A DNA stretch of 14,103 bases from DASPXY01 sp038227745 (GCA_038227745.1 JBBRPS010000187.1:1-14103), one strand, 5' to 3'; positions 1 through 7,721 are shown, counted from the stretch's first letter. A program made the numbers and translations. Notes: generated by a model not told the origin, from the letters alone.

Positions 1-11
1 CGCTCGCCCGA

Positions 12-50
12 GGCTCGCGGCTAAACGACCGAGCTTTAGCCATGCGAGCC
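12..50. repeat. Bulged 14-bp hairpin beyond the 3' end of the minus-strand cluster
   Basis: Two adjacent 7-nt arms, GGCTCGC (12-18) and GGCTAAA (19-25), pair with TTTAGCC (35-41) and GCGAGCC (44-50). The loop is 9 nt and two unpaired bases sit at 42-43. It lies 39-77 nt past the stop codon at 90-92, so it could end transcription of the minus-strand genes. Neither side carries a T tract, so it could equally be a dispersed palindromic repeat. The pairing is seen directly; the role is inferred. Confidence 0.5.
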
Positions 51-89
51 CCAGGAGGCCCCGGCAGACCTCTTCTATCGCGCCACCCC

Positions 90-1130
90 TCACGGCGGCA
101 ACTCTTTCGCCACACCTTCCCACGCCAGCGCGCCCGGGCCGACCGCCAGCGTCTTCAGCCCGGCGTTCCGGTACGCCGCGCCGGTATCCGGCTGCCGCAC
201 CAGCACGACATGCGGCCCGGCGAAGCGCTGCAGCAGCGCCGCGACGGCCCGGTTGGCGTCCGCCGATGGCTCCACCGACAGCCGTCCGAGCAGAGGGCCA
301 TAGGGAAGGCCGCTCTGCGGGACCGCCGTGCTCCGCCGCTCCAGCCAGCTGCGCAGGTAACGGTAGCGCAGGGCCCGTTCAGGGACGACGGCGAGATAGG
401 CGACGGCAAAGCCCGACTTGCGTGCGGACTGCAGCACCCGGGCGGCGCCCGGCAGGAGCGGGGCATCGGTGAGCGGCCCTTGCTCCCACAGGTTCACGCC
501 GACGTCGGTCAGCGCCGCCATATCGACGAGGACGATACGTGTCTGCCGCGGCCAGGCGAAGACGCGCGCCTGGTCCGTCGATTCGGCGCGGCGGTCGGGC
601 TGGACGAACAGCACGGAGAAATCGAAACGCGACAGGTCGGCGGGGGCCGTGAACTCCGCGGTGGCGACGCCGTCCGCCTGGGCCTTCGCTTTCACCAGGG
701 CGGGTTTCTGTCCGGCGCGCAGGCCGAACCACCTCGCCTCGACGGTGATTTCCAGCCCGCTCAGGTCGAGCGTTTTCAGATCGACCTTGTTGACGTCGAA
801 CAATTCCAGGCGGGAACGGCAGACGACGGGCTGTCCTGGGATGGCAACCTGGTCGAAGGCGGTGACGACGAGCCGCGGATACTCCTTGCGCGGCCACAGC
901 CACCAGGCGAGCAGCCCCGCGGGACCGCCGAACATGACGACTGCCAGCACCCACGTCAGCGGCCGCCACGGTCGGCGCCGCCGGGCGGCCTCGCGCAGCA
1001 GGGCGACGGTCCTCTCATCGACCGGCTTGCGCTCCGGCGCCTTGCCCGTCTCCTTCGCCTCGGCAGGAGGGGGCGGCGGAGTATCCTGCGGAGGTTTTTC
1101 CTCTGGCTTGGGGGGTTCTTCAGCGCGCAT
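90..1130 (-). CDS. Single-span membrane protein with a possible degenerate HAD-like domain
   Basis: The 346-residue product is not a family I can name with certainty. Residues 1-55 are hydrophilic, rich in Pro, Glu and Lys, and end in a run of arginines. One membrane span follows at about 58-80 (VLAVVMFGG...LLAWWLW). The charge pattern suggests the N terminus is cytoplasmic and the rest extracytoplasmic. Residues 85-195 look like a beta-rich domain. Residues 196-346 resemble, weakly, the HAD-like LNS2/APP1 fold: a hydrophobic strand IVLVDMAAL, then GAARVLQSARKSGFAVAYLAV, a SWLERR element and LPYGPLLGRL. The DxDxT nucleophile motif of active HAD enzymes is absent (DMAAL instead), so a phosphatase role is unlikely if the fold is right. 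I chose the ATG at 1130, which overlaps the upstream stop by 11 nt and suggests translational coupling. A longer frame to 1262 has out-of-character Cys/Arg/Ser-rich sequence. Confidence 0.8.
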   Translation of the reverse strand: MRAEEPPKPEEKPPQDTPPPPPAEAKETGKAPERKPVDERTVALLREAARRRRPWRPLTWVLAVVMFGGPAGLLAWWLWPRKEYPRLVVTAFDQVAIPGQPVVCRSRLELFDVNKVDLKTLDLSGLEITVEARWFGLRAGQKPALVKAKAQADGVATAEFTAPADLSRFDFSVLFVQPDRRAESTDQARVFAWPRQTRIVLVDMAALTDVGVNLWEQGPLTDAPLLPGAARVLQSARKSGFAVAYLAVVPERALRYRYLRSWLERRSTAVPQSGLPYGPLLGRLSVEPSADANRAVAALLQRFAGPHVVLVRQPDTGAAYRNAGLKTLAVGPGALAWEGVAKELPP

Positions 1131-2298
1131 CGTCGGTCCAGGGGTTGAGGGTTGGCTGTCCGCGGAGCAGCGTCGAGGAGACGTCGATGCGGAACTCGTC
1201 GCGCGGGATCGCCAGGAACAGGTCGCGGCCGGCGTCCGGCACCTGCAGGTCTTCCAGGCCAACGCACTCGCCCGAAGGCGCGACCCGGCAGGCGACGAGG
1301 AAGCGGCAGCCCTGTTCGCTCAGGAAACTGAGGGCGGCCAGAACGCCGGGCTGGCCCTCGGGATAGTAGCGCGGCGACAGGATGCGGGCGGCCGTGTCGG
1401 CGCCGACGACGAACACGGCGGCGGGAAAGAGGGCGGCCTTTTCGACGAACGTCGGCGCCCGCGTCACCCAGACGGTGGCGTCCCAGGCGAACTGGGCGAG
1501 GCGGCGGCGCACCTCCTCGACCGGGAGCGCGCCCTTGTCCACGTTGGACACGCTCAGCTCGAAGGCCACGGGGCAGCCGAGGCGGCGCTCTGCTTCGGCG
1601 GCGAGGATGCGGTGGGCGTGGTGCAGCGGGTTGAAGGCGCCGGGCAGGACGGCAGGGGGCTTCGGGGCGTCGAGGCGGTGTCGGCCGTCCACCTCGACGC
1701 AGACCGCGGCGGGGCCATCGGGGTCGCCGGCAATGAGCTGCACCAGCGGCGAGCGCGGCAGCAGTTCGGTTTGCAGCTGTTCGCCGGGCAGCAGTCCCGG
1801 CTCGACGCGCTGCGCCACGCCGAAGACCTCCGCGATCACGTTGAGCAGGACGGCATCGAGGACCGCCTCCTCCTGTTGGCGGTCGCGCGCCCCCTTGTGC
1901 AGGGTGAGCGACACGGCCTTGCCCGCGGCGGGGGAGCAGACGACGGCGAGGTGAAAGCGGTGGGCGCCGCGCTTGGGACGGTCGCTGGCGAGGCTGGCGG
2001 TGCCGCCAACGCCCGCGACGGCCTCACCGGGGGCGAAGCGCCGCGAGCGCTCCAGGGCGCGGCGGGCCAGGGCCAGGGCGGTATCGGCGCTGCAAAACTG
2101 CTGTGGTGTACGGCCGAGGAAGTCGCTCAGCGCCCGCTCGCTGTAGGGGACGGTGACTTCGAGGAGGGTGCGCGAGCCGCCGGGGACGTGGAGGAGCTGC
2201 GCCGCCGCCCCGGTGCCGCCGCCGGTCAGGGCCAGGGCGTACTTGTAAGGCGCCTCGCGGTGGAGCGCCTCGATCAGGGCGCGCGTTGCGGGATCCAT
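1120..2298 (-). CDS. CinA/PncC-like domain fused to NadD-like nucleotidyltransferase
   Basis: The 392-residue protein has two domains. Residues 1-165 resemble the CinA C-terminal (PncC, NMN deamidase) domain: LTGGGTGAAAQLLHVPGGS, then VPYSERALSDFLG and GVGGTASL. Against E. coli PncC as I recall it, the catalytic Ser of the SCTGG motif is Gly here and the Lys of YSNEAK is Leu, while the Tyr remains, so deamidase activity is doubtful. Residues 215-392 are a nucleotidylyltransferase domain of the NadD/NMNAT type, with GAFNPLHHAH (220-229) in place of the usual GxFxPxHxGH, FVVGADT (296-302) and the SSTxxR signature SSTLLR (374-379). These are the nucleotide-binding motifs of enzymes that adenylate NaMN or NMN. 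The likely role is pyridine-nucleotide metabolism in the cytoplasm, but the substrate is not shown. It lies 66 nt after the HEAT gene and overlaps the next gene by 11 nt. No clear Shine-Dalgarno precedes the ATG. Confidence 0.88.
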   Translation of the reverse strand: MDPATRALIEALHREAPYKYALALTGGGTGAAAQLLHVPGGSRTLLEVTVPYSERALSDFLGRTPQQFCSADTALALARRALERSRRFAPGEAVAGVGGTASLASDRPKRGAHRFHLAVVCSPAAGKAVSLTLHKGARDRQQEEAVLDAVLLNVIAEVFGVAQRVEPGLLPGEQLQTELLPRSPLVQLIAGDPDGPAAVCVEVDGRHRLDAPKPPAVLPGAFNPLHHAHRILAAEAERRLGCPVAFELSVSNVDKGALPVEEVRRRLAQFAWDATVWVTRAPTFVEKAALFPAAVFVVGADTAARILSPRYYPEGQPGVLAALSFLSEQGCRFLVACRVAPSGECVGLEDLQVPDAGRDLFLAIPRDEFRIDVSSTLLRGQPTLNPWTDDAR

Positions 2299-2364
2299 GA
2301 AGGTGTGATAGCCGAATGCGCGGGACGGGCAACGGCGGGGACTCTTCTCCCCGTGCTGCCGATC

Positions 2365-3071
2365 TCACCTTCGGGAGCGCCGGTTCGGATCGATCTTCGC
2401 CAGCGCCTCCGCAGCGGCGTTGCGTACCGTCGCTTCCCGATCCTCCAGGGCCCTGGCGAGTGCGGGCGCGGCGGCGGCGGCCCCGGGGCCAATGCCCCCC
2501 AGCCCCTTCGCCGCCCACTGGCGAACCGCCTTGTCCCGGTCCTCCAGGGCCCTGGCGAGTGCGGGTACGGCGGCGGCGGCCCTGGGGCCGATCTTCCCCA
2601 GCGCGTCCGCAGCCCACTCGCGGACGTGCGACTCCCGATCCTCCAGGGCCTTGACGAGGGCGGGCACGGCGGCCGCTGCCGCGGGGCCCATCTTCACCAG
2701 CGCCTCCACGGCTTTCCGCCGAACCGCCCCGTCCTGATTCTCCAGGGCCCTGGCGAATGTGGGTACAGCGCCGGCGGCCCCGGGGCCGATCTTGCCCAGC
2801 GCGTACGCAGCGGCCCCGCGAACCCCCCTGTCCGGGTCCTGCAGGGCCGTCTTCACCAGTGCGGGCACGGCGACGGCGGCCGCGGGGCCGATCCTCCCCA
2901 GCGCACCGGCAGCCCCGTAGCGAACGTACGCTGCCCTATCCTCCAGGGCCTTGACGAGTGCGGGCACGGCGCCCGCCGCCGCCGGACCGATCCTCCCCAG
3001 CGCCTCGGCAGCGCTCCGGCGAGACCTCGCGTCCCAGGCCCCCCGCAAGTCCCTGGCGAGGGCGGGCACGG
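2365..3071 (-). repeat. 99-nt tandem repeats encoding seven HEAT units
   Basis: The HEAT array is also repetitive at DNA level. On the plus strand the word CTCCAGGG or CTGCAGGG recurs at 2443, 2542, 2641, 2740, 2839 and 2941, a period of 99 nt with one 102-nt step. The extra codon lies in the unit containing LVKTALQD. The surrounding sequence is similar but not identical between units, so the array grew by tandem duplication followed by divergence. Confidence 0.85.
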
Positions 3072-4659
3072 ACCCAATGGCGGAGCGGAGGGACCGGGCC
3101 TTGAGCATCGCCGCAAAGCCGGGATTGTTCGAGTCCCGCAGGTGCCAGTAGGGGTCCAGTTGTTCCGCCAGGACCGCCAGGGCGGCGGCGTCCTCGGCGG
3201 GGGCCGTGTCGATCACGGACTGGACCGCCTTGTTGCCCAGGGCCAGCAGGGCCTCCCAGGCGGCCTGTTGCACCGGGCCTCGGGAAGAGCCCAGCGCCTT
3301 GGCCAGCGCCGGCACGGCCGGCGGACCGATCCGGCGCAGGGCGGCCACTCCCTGCAGGGCGATCTCCTCGTCGGCGTCGCCGGCGCATTGACCGAGCGCC
3401 TCGACGGCCGCCGGCCCCAGGTATCCCAGGCAGTCGATCAGGACCCGTTGTCGCTCCCGGGACGTCGCGGGCAGGGACTGGCGCAGCGGAGCCACGGCGG
3501 CCTCGGCGTACGGCCCCATGCGGCGCAGCCCTGCCAAAGCCCGGTCGGCCCCTGCCTGGTCGGACTGCACCGCCGCCTCGGCCAGCCGGCGCGCCGCCGC
3601 GTCCCAGTGGGGCGAGACCGACGACGCCACTGCCAGCCCGGCCGCCGTCAGACCAACGGTCAGACCGCTGGCCAGGGCAGCCCATCCCCCCTGCAAGCCC
3701 GGCCGCGCGGCCCTGTTCAGTTCCGCCAGCCGCCACCGGGCTTTCCCGCGGATGGCGGCGTCGGCGTGGCCCTGCGCGATCTCCTCCAGGTCCTCGGCGC
3801 CCAGGCCCCAGCCGCCCAGCCGGCGGATGCTGGCCTCGCGGCACCATCGACTCAACGCCCCGCCGAGGAACAGCCCCAGGAGCACGCGGAACACGGCCGT
3901 CAGGCTGCTCTCCCACCACGAACTGGGCACGGCACAGAGATGGAGGTCATAGATCTCCAGGACGTCCATGAAGTCGAGCACCCGCAGCGCGTTGTCGATC
4001 GGCCACCAGAGCAAGTCCGGCCAGCGCCAGGGCCGTACCCAGAAGGCGCCCACCAGCCAGGCCACCGGCAGCACCAGCATCAGCAAGGCGACTGCATGCA
4101 ACACCACCTGGCGGAGGCCCCGGACCAACCGGGGAAGGCAGGCGCCGGCGATCTTCTTCACCCGATTCGCTCCCTCCAACAGCAGGCTGAGCACGAACAG
4201 GCCCATGAGCAGCCGGAAGACAATCAGGCTGAGCGCCGTCAAGTGGCTGGCGTGCTCGATGGCCTGAATCCTCCAGCCGTAGGCCTCGAGGGTGTCGAAC
4301 AGGTCGCCCGCCCGCAGCGCATGCGCGGCGGCGAAGCCGACCCAGTCCCCCCAGCGCGGCGAGCGGTCCCAGGCGTAGTGCTCGGCCCCGAGGTGGCAGG
4401 CAATTTGGAAGAAGAAGAGGGTACCCAGCACGAACTGGACGACCGTCAGCGGCAGCGCCCCCAGCGTCCTGCCCGTGCGACTCACCAGCCGGAGCGACAG
4501 CGCCGCCGTCCAGGCGATGCAAGCTGCCGTTAGCACAGGGGCGCCGAAGTTTACGGGGGCTTGTACCCAGGGCGGAGCAAGCCCCAGCCAGGGGGCCGAC
4601 AGGGCCAGCAGCGAGCCGAGCAGGACCCACGACAGGGACACCCAGATGGGCCGGGACAT
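2365..4659 (-). CDS. Polytopic membrane protein with C-terminal HEAT-repeat array
   Basis: The 764-residue protein has an N-terminal membrane region with spans at about 5-24, 38-57, 66-88, 140-162, 184-207 and 253-270, and one more at about 326-347. The rest is soluble and helical. Irregular HEAT-like helices run from about 360 to 520. Seven regular HEAT units of about 33 residues then fill 530-764, with the pattern VPALVKALEDR..VR..AA.ALGKIGP.AAAA. HEAT solenoids of this kind act as protein-binding scaffolds; the partner is unknown and no catalytic motif was seen. The ATG at 4659 has a strong Shine-Dalgarno (GGAGAGGAGG) just upstream on the minus strand and begins a hydrophobic segment. An open frame continues upstream to 4968 but overlaps the PPK2 gene and is not credible. 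It heads a three-gene run with the CinA-like fusion and the single-span protein. Confidence 0.9.
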   Translation of the reverse strand: MSRPIWVSLSWVLLGSLLALSAPWLGLAPPWVQAPVNFGAPVLTAACIAWTAALSLRLVSRTGRTLGALPLTVVQFVLGTLFFFQIACHLGAEHYAWDRSPRWGDWVGFAAAHALRAGDLFDTLEAYGWRIQAIEHASHLTALSLIVFRLLMGLFVLSLLLEGANRVKKIAGACLPRLVRGLRQVVLHAVALLMLVLPVAWLVGAFWVRPWRWPDLLWWPIDNALRVLDFMDVLEIYDLHLCAVPSSWWESSLTAVFRVLLGLFLGGALSRWCREASIRRLGGWGLGAEDLEEIAQGHADAAIRGKARWRLAELNRAARPGLQGGWAALASGLTVGLTAAGLAVASSVSPHWDAAARRLAEAAVQSDQAGADRALAGLRRMGPYAEAAVAPLRQSLPATSRERQRVLIDCLGYLGPAAVEALGQCAGDADEEIALQGVAALRRIGPPAVPALAKALGSSRGPVQQAAWEALLALGNKAVQSVIDTAPAEDAAALAVLAEQLDPYWHLRDSNNPGFAAMLKARSLRSAIGSVPALARDLRGAWDARSRRSAAEALGRIGPAAAGAVPALVKALEDRAAYVRYGAAGALGRIGPAAAVAVPALVKTALQDPDRGVRGAAAYALGKIGPGAAGAVPTFARALENQDGAVRRKAVEALVKMGPAAAAAVPALVKALEDRESHVREWAADALGKIGPRAAAAVPALARALEDRDKAVRQWAAKGLGGIGPGAAAAAPALARALEDREATVRNAAAEALAKIDPNRRSRR

Positions 4660-4781
4660 GGGGCCTCCTCTCCAGCCGGGGGCGCCGACAGACTCTGCCA
4701 CAGCGCTGCCGAGAACGCCCACGGCACCCTGCGCGTCTGCCCCCTCCGTGTTCTTCGTCGGGACTCTGGAAAGATTGCTGT

Positions 4782-4820
4782 GGTCCCTCCGGCGCGTACC
4801 GAAGGGGCGCGGGGAGGACC
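4782..4820 (-). terminator. Possible terminator hairpin after ppk2
   Basis: Three nucleotides past the PPK2 stop codon, the minus strand can pair GGTCCTCC (4820-4813) with GGAGGGACC (4790-4782) with one bulged G. Inner GC-rich pairing is possible around a loop containing CTTCGG. The minus strand then runs ACAGCAATCTTT, a weak T-rich tail. It would separate the PPK2 unit from the HEAT gene. Confidence 0.4.
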
Positions 4821-4823
4821 GTC

Positions 4824-5621
4824 TCAGTCGATGACGACCTTCGACAGGTCGATGGTCGGCTCGGGGTACTTCATGTTTAGCTCGCGCAGCGTCTCGACGA
4901 GGATCCTGGCGACCGCGATGTTCCGATACCACTTGTGGTTCGCCGGAATGATGTACCACGGCGCCCACTTCGTACTGCAGCGCGTCAGCGCCTCTTCGTA
5001 GGCCTTGCGGTACGCCGGCCAGTGGCGCCGCTCCTCGACGTCCTTGAGCGAGAACTTCCAGTAGCGCGTCGGGTCGGTCAGGCGGGCCTGGAGGCGCTCG
5101 CGCTGCTCGGCCTTGCTGATGTGCAGGAAGAACTTGAGGACCAGGACGTCGTTCTTGACGAGCATCTTCTCGAAGTGGTTGATTTGCTGGTAACGGGCCT
5201 TCCAGACCTTGCGCGGCACCAGGTCGTGGACGCGGACGACGAGGACGTCTTCGTAGTGGGAGCGGTTGAAGATGCCGAAGTAGCTGCGCCGCGGCACCGC
5301 CTGGTGGACGCGCCAGAGGAAGTCGTGGGCCAGCTCCTCCTCGTTGGGCGCCTTGAACGCCTTGACCTGCACGCCCAGCGGGGTCAGACCGGCCATCACC
5401 TTGCGCACCGTACCGTCCTTGCCCGACGTGTCCATGCCCTGCAGGACGATCAGCAGCGCCCGGCGGTTCTCGGCGTAGAGGAACTGCTGGAGCGTGCTCA
5501 GCTCTTCGAGGTATTTCTGCAGCGGCCCCTCGGCGTCCTCGGCGGACTTGAAGTCGCCGGTGTCGCCGGGGTCGTGGTCCTTCAGGGACACCTTGCTGCC
5601 GGGCTTGACGAGCATGAGCAT
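4824..5621 (-). CDS. ppk2: Polyphosphate kinase 2 family protein (polyphosphate:nucleotide phosphotransferase)
   Basis: The 265-residue cytoplasmic enzyme should move phosphate between polyphosphate and nucleoside mono- or diphosphates. The Walker A motif GMDTSGKDG lies at 62-70, with the conserved FNRSHYEDVLV at 118-128, the FFLHISKAEQRERL segment at 164-177 and STKWAPWYIIPANHKWYRN at 216-234. Length and sequence fit the single-domain PPK2 branch along its whole length. From memory it is closest to the group containing the Meiothermus ruber class III enzyme, which acts on both AMP and ADP; the class here is not proven. I placed the start at the ATG at 5621, where homology begins (VKPGSKVSLKDHDP). 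A second ATG follows at 5615, and an upstream extension to 5705 would overlap the preceding gene. No good Shine-Dalgarno is seen. The start lies 16 nt after the HTH-PTS IIA gene, so coupling or co-transcription is likely. Confidence 0.95.
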   Translation of the reverse strand: MLMLVKPGSKVSLKDHDPGDTGDFKSAEDAEGPLQKYLEELSTLQQFLYAENRRALLIVLQGMDTSGKDGTVRKVMAGLTPLGVQVKAFKAPNEEELAHDFLWRVHQAVPRRSYFGIFNRSHYEDVLVVRVHDLVPRKVWKARYQQINHFEKMLVKNDVLVLKFFLHISKAEQRERLQARLTDPTRYWKFSLKDVEERRHWPAYRKAYEEALTRCSTKWAPWYIIPANHKWYRNIAVARILVETLRELNMKYPEPTIDLSKVVID

Positions 5622-5637
5622 TCCCGGGGGGAGAGAG

Positions 5638-6342
5638 TTACACGGCGACCAGGTCCTGCTCGGCAGCCTCGATGACCTGCAGGGTTTCCCCGGGTGTCTG
5701 GGCACTGCGCAGCTCGTCCACGAACCCCGGCCGCAGCATCAGCCGCGCCAGCCGCGCCATCACGCCGAGTTGGGTGCGGTCGTCGCGGCAGCAGACGAGG
5801 AAGAAGATGTCGGTCAGGCCGCTGCGGCCGCTGCCGAACGGGATGGCGCTCATCGTCCTGCCGTACGCGACCACGTGATCGCCCAGCGCCTTTGGCATCG
5901 CCCGCCGCGGGTGCGGCACCGCCACACCGGAGTCCAGCGCCGTGCTGCCCATCTCCTCGCGCTGCTTGATTGCCTCCAGGATCGCCCCGGCGTCGTAGAC
6001 GCTCCACGACTGTTCGGCCAGGTACACGAGTTCCTTCAGCACGGAGGCGCGCGACGACGCCTTGAGCGGCACCGCCATCGTGGCATCCGTCAGCATCGCC
6101 GAGAGCAGCGGCAGTTGTTCCCCGGAGCGATCCGGGCCCTTTTCCAGGGCGCTGAGCTGCTGCTCGCTGTAAGCGTGCATCTGCGTCTCGATCCAGTGGT
6201 TGATCTCCGCCGGGTAGAAGCGCCATTCGCCGGACACCTTGTGGCCCGGCAGGTATCCGCGGCTGGCCATCTTGCTCACCTCGCGCAGGTCGCGCTGCAG
6301 GTAGACGGCCAGCTGATCGAGGTCCATGACTTCGTTTCCCAT
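5638..6342 (-). CDS. Excisionase-type HTH fused to PTS IIA (PtsN-like) domain
   Basis: The 234-residue protein begins with a short MerR/excisionase-like helix-turn-helix (about 6-53: MDLDQLAVYL...MASRGYLPGHKVSGEWRF...INHWIE), normally a DNA-binding module. A linker follows, then a PTS EIIA domain of the nitrogen/fructose type from about 78 to 230. The phosphoryl-accepting histidine is expected to be H144 in GVAVPHPRRA, preceded by the usual REEMGSTAL segment. Proteins of this kind are thought to be regulators that respond to phosphotransferase state, not sugar transporters. No EI, HPr or membrane EIIC gene lies in the window, so the phosphate donor is unknown. The ATG at 6342 has an AGGAGG sequence about 9 nt upstream. 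The stop is 16 nt before the PPK2 start, so the two probably share a transcript. Confidence 0.92.
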   Translation of the reverse strand: MGNEVMDLDQLAVYLQRDLREVSKMASRGYLPGHKVSGEWRFYPAEINHWIETQMHAYSEQQLSALEKGPDRSGEQLPLLSAMLTDATMAVPLKASSRASVLKELVYLAEQSWSVYDAGAILEAIKQREEMGSTALDSGVAVPHPRRAMPKALGDHVVAYGRTMSAIPFGSGRSGLTDIFFLVCCRDDRTQLGVMARLARLMLRPGFVDELRSAQTPGETLQVIEAAEQDLVAV

Positions 6343-6371
6343 GGCTCGGCCCTCCTCTCTTCAAGCATTCA

Positions 6372-6397
6372 AGCCCACCCGGTGCGACGGGTGGGCT
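6372..6397 (-). terminator. 9-bp hairpin between argG and the PTS IIA gene
   Basis: AGCCCACCC (6372-6380) pairs perfectly with GGGTGGGCT (6389-6397) around an 8-nt loop. It begins 35 nt past the argG stop and lies 29 nt before the next start codon, on the same strand. It fits a terminator for argG. There is no T tract directly after the stem on the minus strand, so a role in the leader of the downstream gene is the alternative. Confidence 0.6.
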
Positions 6398-6431
6398 CTC
6401 ATTAGATTTAAGTGCAACTCCCGTGCCCCGC

Positions 6432-7691
6432 CTACTTCTTCTCCGCCTCGGGCCGGTGACTGAGCAGCCCCGGCAGGTCGAAGCCCTGGCCGCCCTTGAG
6501 CAGCTGGTGACGCGCCTGCGTCTGCTGCCCCAGCCCGTGCAGGCGGATGAACCCCTGGGCGGCCTCGTGGTCGAAGGCATCGCCGGTCTCGTACGTCGCC
6601 AGTTTCTTGCTGTACAGGCTGTAGTCGCTCTTGCGGCCAACCACGGTCTGCTTGCCCTTGAACAGCTTCACGCGCACCAGTCCGCTCACGAAGCGCTGGT
6701 TGCTCACCACAAACTGGAACAGGTCCTGGTGAAAGGCGTTAAACCAGAGTCCATTATATATAATGTCCGCATACTCCTGTGAGACGAACGTCTTGAAGCG
6801 CGCCGCCTGCTTGCTCAGGCACAGCGACTCGAGTTCGCGGTGGGCATCGTGCAGGATCACCGCCGCCGGCGCCTCGTACAGCTCGCGCGACTTGATGCCG
6901 ACCAGCCGGTTCTCGACGTGGTCGATGCGGCCGACGCCGTGCCTGCCGCCGACCTTGTTGAGTTGCTCGATGAGCGGCACGCCGTCCATCTTGCGACCGT
7001 TCAGCGCGATCGGCCGGCCCTGCTCGAACTCGATCTCGACGTACTCCGGCTCGTTCGGGGCTTTCGTCGGGTCGGTGGTCCAGGCAAAGGCGCCCTCCGG
7101 CGGCTCGTCCCAGGGGTCCTCGAGGACGCCCGCCTCGCAGCTGCGACCGAAGAGGTTCTGGTCGATGCTGTACGGGTTTTCCTTCGTAGCCTCGACGGGG
7201 ATGCCGTGCTTCTGGGCGAATTTGATCTCCTCGTCGCGCGTCATCTTCCACTCGCGCACCGGGGCGATGATCTTCAGGTCGGGGGCGAGCGTCTGGAAGG
7301 TGACGTCGAAGCGGACCTGGTCGTTGCCCTTGCCGGTGCAGCCGTGGGCGACCGCGACGGCCTTGTGTTCGCGGGCCGCGTCCACCATGAGCTTGGCGAT
7401 GAGCGGCCGCCCCAGGGCAGTGGCGAGCGGGTACTTGCCCTCGTAGAGCGCGCCGGCCATCAGCGCGGGCCAGACGAAACAATCGACGAAGAGGTTACGG
7501 GCGTCGAGTGCGACGGCAGCGACGGCGCCGGTTTTGAGGGCTTTTTGGCGGATGCGGTCGATGTCCTCGCCCTGGCCGAGGTCCACGGTGAAGGCGATCA
7601 CGTCCAGGTTGTACTTCTCCCCGATCCATGGGACCATTACCGAGGTGTCCAGACCTCCGGAATACGCCAGAATGACCTTGTCCCGGGCCAT
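6432..7691 (-). CDS. argG: Argininosuccinate synthase
   Basis: The 419-residue cytoplasmic enzyme joins citrulline and aspartate with ATP to give argininosuccinate, the penultimate step of arginine synthesis. The N-type ATP pyrophosphatase loop AYSGGLDTS is at 9-17 and the conserved AHGCTGKGNDQVRF at 115-128. PVREWKMTRDEEI and ENPYSIDQNLFGRS also match the family, as does length. The last residues (HRPEAEKK) are a poorly conserved tail. The ATG at 7691 is preceded by GAGAGG, and the family N terminus (KVILAYSGG) begins directly after it. The frame stays open to 8018 but would run antisense through the JAMM gene. No other arginine gene is nearby. The leader carries a hairpin with a T tract and a candidate promoter, listed separately, which suggests control by early termination or insulation from upstream transcription. 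Confidence 0.97.
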   Translation of the reverse strand: MARDKVILAYSGGLDTSVMVPWIGEKYNLDVIAFTVDLGQGEDIDRIRQKALKTGAVAAVALDARNLFVDCFVWPALMAGALYEGKYPLATALGRPLIAKLMVDAAREHKAVAVAHGCTGKGNDQVRFDVTFQTLAPDLKIIAPVREWKMTRDEEIKFAQKHGIPVEATKENPYSIDQNLFGRSCEAGVLEDPWDEPPEGAFAWTTDPTKAPNEPEYVEIEFEQGRPIALNGRKMDGVPLIEQLNKVGGRHGVGRIDHVENRLVGIKSRELYEAPAAVILHDAHRELESLCLSKQAARFKTFVSQEYADIIYNGLWFNAFHQDLFQFVVSNQRFVSGLVRVKLFKGKQTVVGRKSDYSLYSKKLATYETGDAFDHEAAQGFIRLHGLGQQTQARHQLLKGGQGFDLPGLLSHRPEAEKK

Positions 7692-7721
7692 GTAGCCTCT
7701 CGCAGGGGGCGTTCGCACAGG

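Noticed and set aside
2443..3071. Regular 99-nt repeats resembling a non-coding array
   Set aside because: They stay in frame and encode HEAT units with conserved hydrophobic positions.
418..4533. Very long plus-strand open frame of 1371 codons
   Set aside because: It is antisense to three well-supported minus-strand genes. Its product is rich in Arg, Gly, Gln and Pro with no recognisable domain. Such frames are common shadows in GC-rich DNA.
6753..6764. AT-only 12-nt palindrome ATTATATATAAT
   Set aside because: It encodes the conserved IIYNG segment of argininosuccinate synthase with AT-rich codons. It lies deep inside argG, so I do not call it a promoter or protein-binding site.
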